The notes under the pieces: model-generated
Database searches by the model: none
Told to the model about the DNA's origin: nothing
Seen by the model: the letters and a program-made list of their open reading frames with translations, nothing else
Part shown: piece after piece, positions 58,880 to 64,000 of the stretch
Position numbering within the stretch: position 1 is the first letter of the stretch
How the letters are laid out: the number at the start of each line of letters is the position of its first letter
From: Epithemia pelagica
Lineage: Eukaryota; Bacillariophyta; Bacillariophyceae; Surirellales; Surirellaceae
Direction: 5' to 3'
Length of the DNA stretch: 64,000 nucleotides
Assembly: GCA_946965045.2 (NCBI GenBank)
Contig: OX337235.1
Span: 2,123,508-2,187,507 of the forward strand
Program-made: the position numbers and the translations under genes

Positions 58880-61800
58880 ATGGGGATTTTACGTCGCAAG
58901 AAGGATGAGTCTGGCAAATCCCTCTTGGACTCCAACAAACGCGGATTCTTAAGTTTCCGCAAAAGTTCCGTCGATCGGCGTTCCGACAATCCAGGAGAGA
59001 CGAAATTAGGCTTGTCATCTGCGCCACACTGGGGAAAGGTTCGATCTCCTGCTACTCCTCCCTTGACTCCGCGATCTCCGGTGGAGGACAATGAAATTCC
59101 CCGAAATGCTCCCGTTGCAGACGTGACGCTCGTCAAGGGGAGATCCAAAATAAAAGAAGGTGACAGTCCTAAGAAAAACTCAAAGATGCCAGTTTCGGAT
59201 GACCACAGCGAGTATTCGGACCTAACGGACAACCGAACACAGCAGCGTCTGATTGAACAAAAGGCTGTTTATGAGCGAATTTTGGAGGAACGGAAAATAC
59301 GAGAGAAGGCCTTGTTTGATACTCCTCCTCGCTCAGGATCGGGTGGATCTTCCTTACCTAGCAAAGACAAAAGCATGCAACATCGCACTAATGCGCCTCC
59401 CAAGGAGAATGACGAGCCTCCTGCCGAGAGTAACTTCTTTACAGACCTTTTCGGTCTGATGGATATTGCCTGCAAACCATCTGAGCCGAAAAGGGATGAG
59501 TTTGATAACAAAAGCTTTGCTCCTGAGTGGGGAGTAGCACCGACGTACGATGACAGTGAGTTTGGCCAACGACCACCGAAACAACCTTCCACGACGAAAA
59601 GCAGCAACGCGAGCAACAACAGCCAACTGGACCCCTCCACTGCCGTGTCGGGTGCTTCCTTAGTAGACACTGTGTCCGATACAGCTGACACGCCAGCAGA
59701 AGCTGCAACAGCTATTGAAGTGGATGGATCCGAGTCAAACGATAACGATGACATGTACACCGATGGCGACCAATCGCACCCATCTTCTCGATACGATCGC
59801 AGTATCCCCCACTCGCCTAAAAGCACGCATGAAAATTTTGAAATGGTTCTAGAAGAGCTCCAGGAAGAAGAGTTTAGTCCTAAACGTCGTTCCTGGATGA
59901 AAAATCCGTTTAATCGGAAAAAGGCGGAACAGGAAACGGTGAATCAGAGGAACGATACTGTTGATGTTGCAACAGAACACCGGGAGATTACGATTGCTCC
60001 TGACAAGAAACACCAAGCCATGATCAAGCAGGCACTTTTCCCTGATTATGATAGTCCTGCCAATGAACAAGCTGATTCTACCACCCGAGATGTTCCACGA
60101 GTGCTCGAAACCTACCAACCAACCTCAATAGTTGCGCCAGATCAAGTTCACTCACATGACCAGACTCAAGGAATCGAAATACCTCCACCAAAGGAACAAA
60201 GTTACGGTTCATACAAAGACAAACGTGGATCTGCCTCGGCCGATCGCCAGGACTCTGACGACGGAGAGGAAAAGAAGGAAGAAGCCCCGGACCCCGGTCT
60301 TGAATTACCTGACACTAGCAGCGCTTCCACAGGGAGGACGAAGCAGCGCCCCGGAAAACGCATATTTGCATCTTTCCGCCGCCGTACTAAGCAGAAGAGC
60401 GTGGCAACATTGGAACCAGTACAAGAGGGCAAGCCTTCGACTCCCACATCAGAGGTCGAAAACTCGAATGTGTCGCGTCCAAATCCGCTCAAGGCCGCGC
60501 GTAAGAGTCTTCGTCGAAACCGCTCCCGTACTTCTGCTGACGGTTCAAGGAGCTCTGGAGAAAGTGACAATTCGTCTGGAAGCAGGTCTCAAGAAAAGCC
60601 CAACGACAACAATGGAGTTCAAGACTCGGCAGAAGAGGGTCGACTGACGCCTTTAGTAGAGGTGGCTGATACGAAGGACCACGGAGATGACGAGGACCCT
60701 GGCTTTGTGGGTGGTTTTATGGCGATGATATCGGAGACAGTGGCGGCTGTGCAAGCCGGTCAACCAGTCCCCGAAGAAGTCGCAAATATTCCTGAAAAGA
60801 GCCAGAGTAACATTCCACAAAGCAAGACTTGGAAAGAAGACAATGATGAGGAACTTGGGTCGCCCAACGTGGATAGTCCTCCAGATCTCCGCCGGTCCAA
60901 GTCCGCACCTCAGAAGGTTGGTGATAAGCAATTCAAACGACGGAAACAAGTATGGAAGGAAGTGAAAGATCCAAACTCTGGTCGCTCTTACTACTACCAT
61001 CGAATAACCAGACAGACAACATGGACCAGGCCCAAAGAACTGGATGCAATCCAGGAGGAAGAAGAAATTCGTCCTTCTTCAGGTGAAGCCGAGCCTGCCA
61101 CTGGGAACGAATCGAATATACGTAATAAGAGCGCAGAAGAAAAGCTCCAACAACTGAGACAAAGCAGAGCAAGTACCGACGATAACGATACCGGTAAAGA
61201 GTCTGTGCGAAAGACGTCTGCACGTGATTTCGATCCCGATGTTTGGAATCAAAAACAAAAAATTGTTGAACTCCTTCAATCCATGGCCCCTCCGGACGGC
61301 ACTAGCATTGATAGTCTCATGGCGCAGTACGAGGGAAGAGAGAATGAGTTATTGGCGCATGTCCGCCGGATGAAAGATTCTCGTCCATTTGACGAGCCTC
61401 TGGGTGCGGAAAACGAAGGTCTGCAAGGAGGAGGGGAATCAACGGTTCAAGGAGTCAACGATTCTATGCGGACAAGAGATTCACACAACTCCTTCCCTCG
61501 TACAACAAGTGGTATTACAAGCAGACAGTCGGAGTCTACTCAACTGATCAAGAACACTAAGAGGAGTCCGCGAAGGAGAGAAGAAAGCACTGTTGGAGGC
61601 ACAACTCTTTCAAGTAGCTATGCGATGGGACCACAACCACACGAAAACCAACCTCACCCTGTTCAACGAATTCCAAGTAAGATACCGGCCCCTCGTGTGC
61701 GTACCCGTGAACTGATGGTCGAGGAATTCTCGAATGAAAGATTCAAATCTGAGACGTTCAACAATGACTTAGGCAAGGAGCCGGCCCCAGTAAGGCATAG

Positions 61801-62551
61801 GCCTTTCACCACCCCTTACGGACAATCAACAATCGAAGAGGAAGAAGAACTGAATGATGCTGATTCATCACATGCAAACGATACGGTTTCGGCGTTAAGC
61901 GTAAATGAGATGGAGTTTGTTCATCCATCAAGTTCTCCAGAAGGATCAGACGACTCCAAGCGACGGGCATTGGATGAGGCGATTCGAAGAGAAGACTGGG
62001 ACATGGCAGCTTTGATTTCGGAGAGAATGCGCGGGGGTAAGAACAAGGATGGGGGCAGGTCCCGGAACAAGTCTGGTGAATGGAAGCAAAGTGAATTGGA
62101 CAAATTCATATCTGAGAACGACTGGGAGGCTGTATCAGAATACATAGCTCGCCTCCGCTCGAAAAGCAGGGCAGAATACAGTGGGACAAGAGGCACATCG
62201 GATTCCCGTAGATCATCACAACGTAAGGGAAAATATTCCGAGATGATTTCATCAGGAAAGCCTCCTTCAAGCAGCTCCAAGTCACGCCGTTCTTCCGGAT
62301 ATATGGACGACGAGTCGAACAGAGGCAGTTCGATGAAAAAGAGATTTGGAGCTCGATCACAGCTTCAACACACTTCAATTGGATCAGTTGACAGGAGCTC
62401 CTCAAGTGAAGTCTCCGAATCTGATGAATCTGCCTTTTTTAGCTCAGAATCATCTTCGAGTGCTCCTCCCCGCCATCAGCGTTACGATCGTCGTCGTCCT
62501 AGTGGAATGCATAGCAAACCGAGCGGTCGAAAAGGTCAGTCGAGATACTGA
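58880..62551 (+). CDS. Large low-complexity protein with one WW domain
   Basis: 1,223 aa, single exon. Most of it is Ser/Glu/Lys-rich and predicted disordered. One folded domain is clear: a WW domain at about residues 690-722 (QVWKEVKDPNSGRSYYYHRITRQTTWTRP), which would bind proline-rich ligands. A conserved-looking acidic segment (PGFVGGFMAMISETVAAVQAG, near 615) and a short helical region (RALDEAIRREDWDMAALISERM, followed by SELDKFISENDWEAVSEYIARL, near 1030-1090) form two similar helix units with an E-D/N-D-W-x-A core. The ATG at 58880 (MGILRRKKDES) is the first in the frame. A scaffold or adaptor role is inferred only from the WW domain. Confidence 0.8.
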   Translation: MGILRRKKDESGKSLLDSNKRGFLSFRKSSVDRRSDNPGETKLGLSSAPHWGKVRSPATPPLTPRSPVEDNEIPRNAPVADVTLVKGRSKIKEGDSPKKNSKMPVSDDHSEYSDLTDNRTQQRLIEQKAVYERILEERKIREKALFDTPPRSGSGGSSLPSKDKSMQHRTNAPPKENDEPPAESNFFTDLFGLMDIACKPSEPKRDEFDNKSFAPEWGVAPTYDDSEFGQRPPKQPSTTKSSNASNNSQLDPSTAVSGASLVDTVSDTADTPAEAATAIEVDGSESNDNDDMYTDGDQSHPSSRYDRSIPHSPKSTHENFEMVLEELQEEEFSPKRRSWMKNPFNRKKAEQETVNQRNDTVDVATEHREITIAPDKKHQAMIKQALFPDYDSPANEQADSTTRDVPRVLETYQPTSIVAPDQVHSHDQTQGIEIPPPKEQSYGSYKDKRGSASADRQDSDDGEEKKEEAPDPGLELPDTSSASTGRTKQRPGKRIFASFRRRTKQKSVATLEPVQEGKPSTPTSEVENSNVSRPNPLKAARKSLRRNRSRTSADGSRSSGESDNSSGSRSQEKPNDNNGVQDSAEEGRLTPLVEVADTKDHGDDEDPGFVGGFMAMISETVAAVQAGQPVPEEVANIPEKSQSNIPQSKTWKEDNDEELGSPNVDSPPDLRRSKSAPQKVGDKQFKRRKQVWKEVKDPNSGRSYYYHRITRQTTWTRPKELDAIQEEEEIRPSSGEAEPATGNESNIRNKSAEEKLQQLRQSRASTDDNDTGKESVRKTSARDFDPDVWNQKQKIVELLQSMAPPDGTSIDSLMAQYEGRENELLAHVRRMKDSRPFDEPLGAENEGLQGGGESTVQGVNDSMRTRDSHNSFPRTTSGITSRQSESTQLIKNTKRSPRRREESTVGGTTLSSSYAMGPQPHENQPHPVQRIPSKIPAPRVRTRELMVEEFSNERFKSETFNNDLGKEPAPVRHRPFTTPYGQSTIEEEEELNDADSSHANDTVSALSVNEMEFVHPSSSPEGSDDSKRRALDEAIRREDWDMAALISERMRGGKNKDGGRSRNKSGEWKQSELDKFISENDWEAVSEYIARLRSKSRAEYSGTRGTSDSRRSSQRKGKYSEMISSGKPPSSSSKSRRSSGYMDDESNRGSSMKKRFGARSQLQHTSIGSVDRSSSSEVSESDESAFFSSESSSSAPPRHQRYDRRRPSGMHSKPSGRKGQSRY

Positions 62552-62711
62552 AAAGGATATTTGTGTAAAAAGCCTTATTGATACAGTTAATGTAGAAGTT
62601 AAGTTCCAACCCCACACATGTTAAACAGTGCAATGTTTCTTGTGACTATGCGGAAGAAAACTACACATCTATCGCTGCCTATAAAAGTTGCATGCTATGC
62701 GAAAGTCTACT

Positions 62712-64000
62712 TTACTCTGGTCTGTACACCAGGAGAATCCCACTGAGTCCATTTCGATCACGGCCCATCGCATATTCGTACCCTTGTTCATTTAGCCAAC
62801 TGATGACTGCAGTTTCCAAGGCTCCCCCTCCCTTTTGGTGTGTTCTGCTGCCAACGTGGTGACCTGTCCCCGTAACAATCCACACCTGACCATGGCGCTC
62901 AAATTTCAATGGCAACACGTTAGAGAGGACGTGACTGAACGTCTTTGTGGACTGAAAATGGAGGTCAACGACGTTCTCTCTTCGCGGTCCTGCCGACTGT
63001 TCCGATACAACTCTATACCGTTCCATCGGGTCAGCAATGTAGAAGGCTGATGCATCCCGATTCTCGTGAGCGCTCCAAAGCTCTTGTGGGATATCCACCT
63101 TTTTCGGCTTGTATTTTGTGCGGGCATTTAACCGGGAGTTCGTGCTTTGATCTGTGAATTGGGGTGATTTGGATGAGTATCCCTGTGAAGCAACGTTTGC
63201 AAAAGTAGAGGAAGCTAGTTTCTTTGGAACCGAATGGTTGCTGCTCCAAACTGAAGGAGTACCACCCAGCGCCAGCAGTGAAGGCGTGTGGTGTTTGCTG
63301 CTTTTGTTGGTGCTTGATCCTTGCGTCGGAGCTTGGTACGAAGTTTTAGCTGTAGTCTGACTTCCTAGTGACGGAAAATCAGCCTGTTGATACTCTTGCT
63401 GTTGTTGTGCGAGGCCTTCCAATAGCCGAGGGTTAAATCCATGCAAAAAGCGACAAGTTGGGCCTTTTCCACATCTCCCTCGTAGCCAGAACATGCATGT
63501 ACTGCCACCAATGTCATGCGAGAACTGGCAGTCACTCCGATAACAGCCATTCTGTAAAAAGTGACGGCAAATCGGAGGAGCATTTAAAACAGAATCAATC
63601 AAAAACTGGGCTACGTTGACATCTGCTTGGGCCATTTGCGAAGCAGCCACTGCGGCTTCCTCTGAAACGTCAACGTTCATGGAAAGCAGAATCTCCGTTG
63701 CAGTTCCGTACTGTTGCTCCTCTAGATAAAAGTCTCCTAGACCGGCTCCCTCCGAGACATTTGATAATGTGGAGTCAGGTTGGATGGGCACGAGAGTAGG
63801 TGATGCTTGTTGGGCACTGAATGCCTCGTCAATGCTGCTTTGCCTTGATCTACTGGCAGGCACAAACAAAGTACTTGCAAGGTCCTTCGCCTCATGGGTT
63901 TTGACACCACTACTTCTTTTTGGTGCTTTTTTCTTGTTAGACGTTGAAGACTCTGTGGATAATGCACCCAGAGGTGGAAATGCGTTTTCATCTGCTGCCG
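62712..64000 (-). CDS. CCCH zinc-finger / Smr-domain protein (5' end outside window)
   Basis: Partial: the frame is open from the stop at 62712 to the window edge, so the start lies beyond 64000. Two CCCH-type fingers are visible (CRHFLQNGCYRSDCQFSHD and CMFWLRGRCGKGPTCRFLH), followed by Gln/Ser-rich linkers and a C-terminal Smr domain (ENVVDLHFQSTKTFSHVLSNVL, WIVTGTGHHVGSRT, GYEYAMGRDRNGLSGILLV). Two short F-P-S/P-L-G motifs (DENAFPPLG near the edge and ADFPSLGSQ after the fingers) flank the finger region. Smr domains cut or bind RNA, and the combination with CCCH fingers points to mRNA surveillance or decay (family knowledge). A helical UBA/CUE-like stretch TATEILLSMNVDVSEEAAVAAS precedes the fingers. 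Confidence 0.87.
   Translation of the reverse strand, partial: AADENAFPPLGALSTESSTSNKKKAPKRSSGVKTHEAKDLASTLFVPASRSRQSSIDEAFSAQQASPTLVPIQPDSTLSNVSEGAGLGDFYLEEQQYGTATEILLSMNVDVSEEAAVAASQMAQADVNVAQFLIDSVLNAPPICRHFLQNGCYRSDCQFSHDIGGSTCMFWLRGRCGKGPTCRFLHGFNPRLLEGLAQQQQEYQQADFPSLGSQTTAKTSYQAPTQGSSTNKSSKHHTPSLLALGGTPSVWSSNHSVPKKLASSTFANVASQGYSSKSPQFTDQSTNSRLNARTKYKPKKVDIPQELWSAHENRDASAFYIADPMERYRVVSEQSAGPRRENVVDLHFQSTKTFSHVLSNVLPLKFERHGQVWIVTGTGHHVGSRTHQKGGGALETAVISWLNEQGYEYAMGRDRNGLSGILLVYRPE

Overview
The window is nuclear DNA of a photosynthetic stramenopile, most likely a pennate diatom. The reasons are compact GT-AG introns of about 60-170 bp; plastid proteins with a signal peptide ending in an ASAF/WAF/LGF-VP motif (CbbX at 30101, homogentisate prenyltransferase at 49406, an aspartyl-protease-like protein at 50911); a nuclear gene for the red-type Rubisco activase CbbX; an in-frame TGA that reads as selenocysteine; and a mix of Ty1/copia, Crypton-like and R2-like elements. 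I could not fix the species from sequence alone.

Left part (1-31.7 kb). A HECT ubiquitin ligase (240-2760) is followed by a minus-strand FANCM-type helicase that carries a RanBP2 zinc finger at its N-terminus and a PHD finger in its long tail (3358-8333). A coding-intact, two-ORF non-LTR retrotransposon with a restriction-like endonuclease sits head-to-head against FANCM (about 8.35-15.83 kb). Next come two tandem paralogues of an unrecognised single-pass membrane protein family (16009-18214 and 18781-20691), NAA40 (21018), a membrane protein with an EF-hand-like tail (22333), a BMT5-like methyltransferase with C2H2 fingers (24505), a 5'-truncated second retrotransposon copy (about 25.80-27.04 kb), a large secreted or plastid-routed unknown (27322) and CbbX (30101).

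Middle part (32-45 kb). This is an accessory block. A minus-strand, multi-intron tyrosine-recombinase gene of Crypton type (32.2-36.8 kb) carries a run of about 68 Asn codons, two homopolymer frameshifts and one 10-11-nt motif in every intron. It is followed by an elaborate 205-bp hairpin (37064-37268), then by a foldback element whose arms lie at 37326 and 44963. A 6,885-bp copia retrotransposon (186-bp LTRs, 5-bp target duplication GCCTG) has inserted into one arm of the foldback element. The copia LTRs differ at only 2 positions, yet gag/pol carries several lesions, including a 79-bp tandem duplication.

Right part (45-64 kb). A third member of the membrane family (45174) shares its intron position with the other two. 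After a 600-bp MITE-like element come a SelU-like selenoprotein (47945), the prenyltransferase, the plastid protease-like protein and phosphomannomutase (52444-53551), all on the plus strand. A minus-strand RAD54-like SNF2 translocase with an 11-nt microexon follows (53765-57756), then a 1,223-residue WW-domain protein (58880-62551) and a CCCH/Smr protein cut by the window end (62712-64000).

The genes do not form one pathway. Two are DNA-repair motors (FANCM, RAD54-like) and at least three act in the plastid. Exon boundaries were placed by eye from splice signals, reading frame and family alignment; every stated spliced gene keeps its frame across all junctions.
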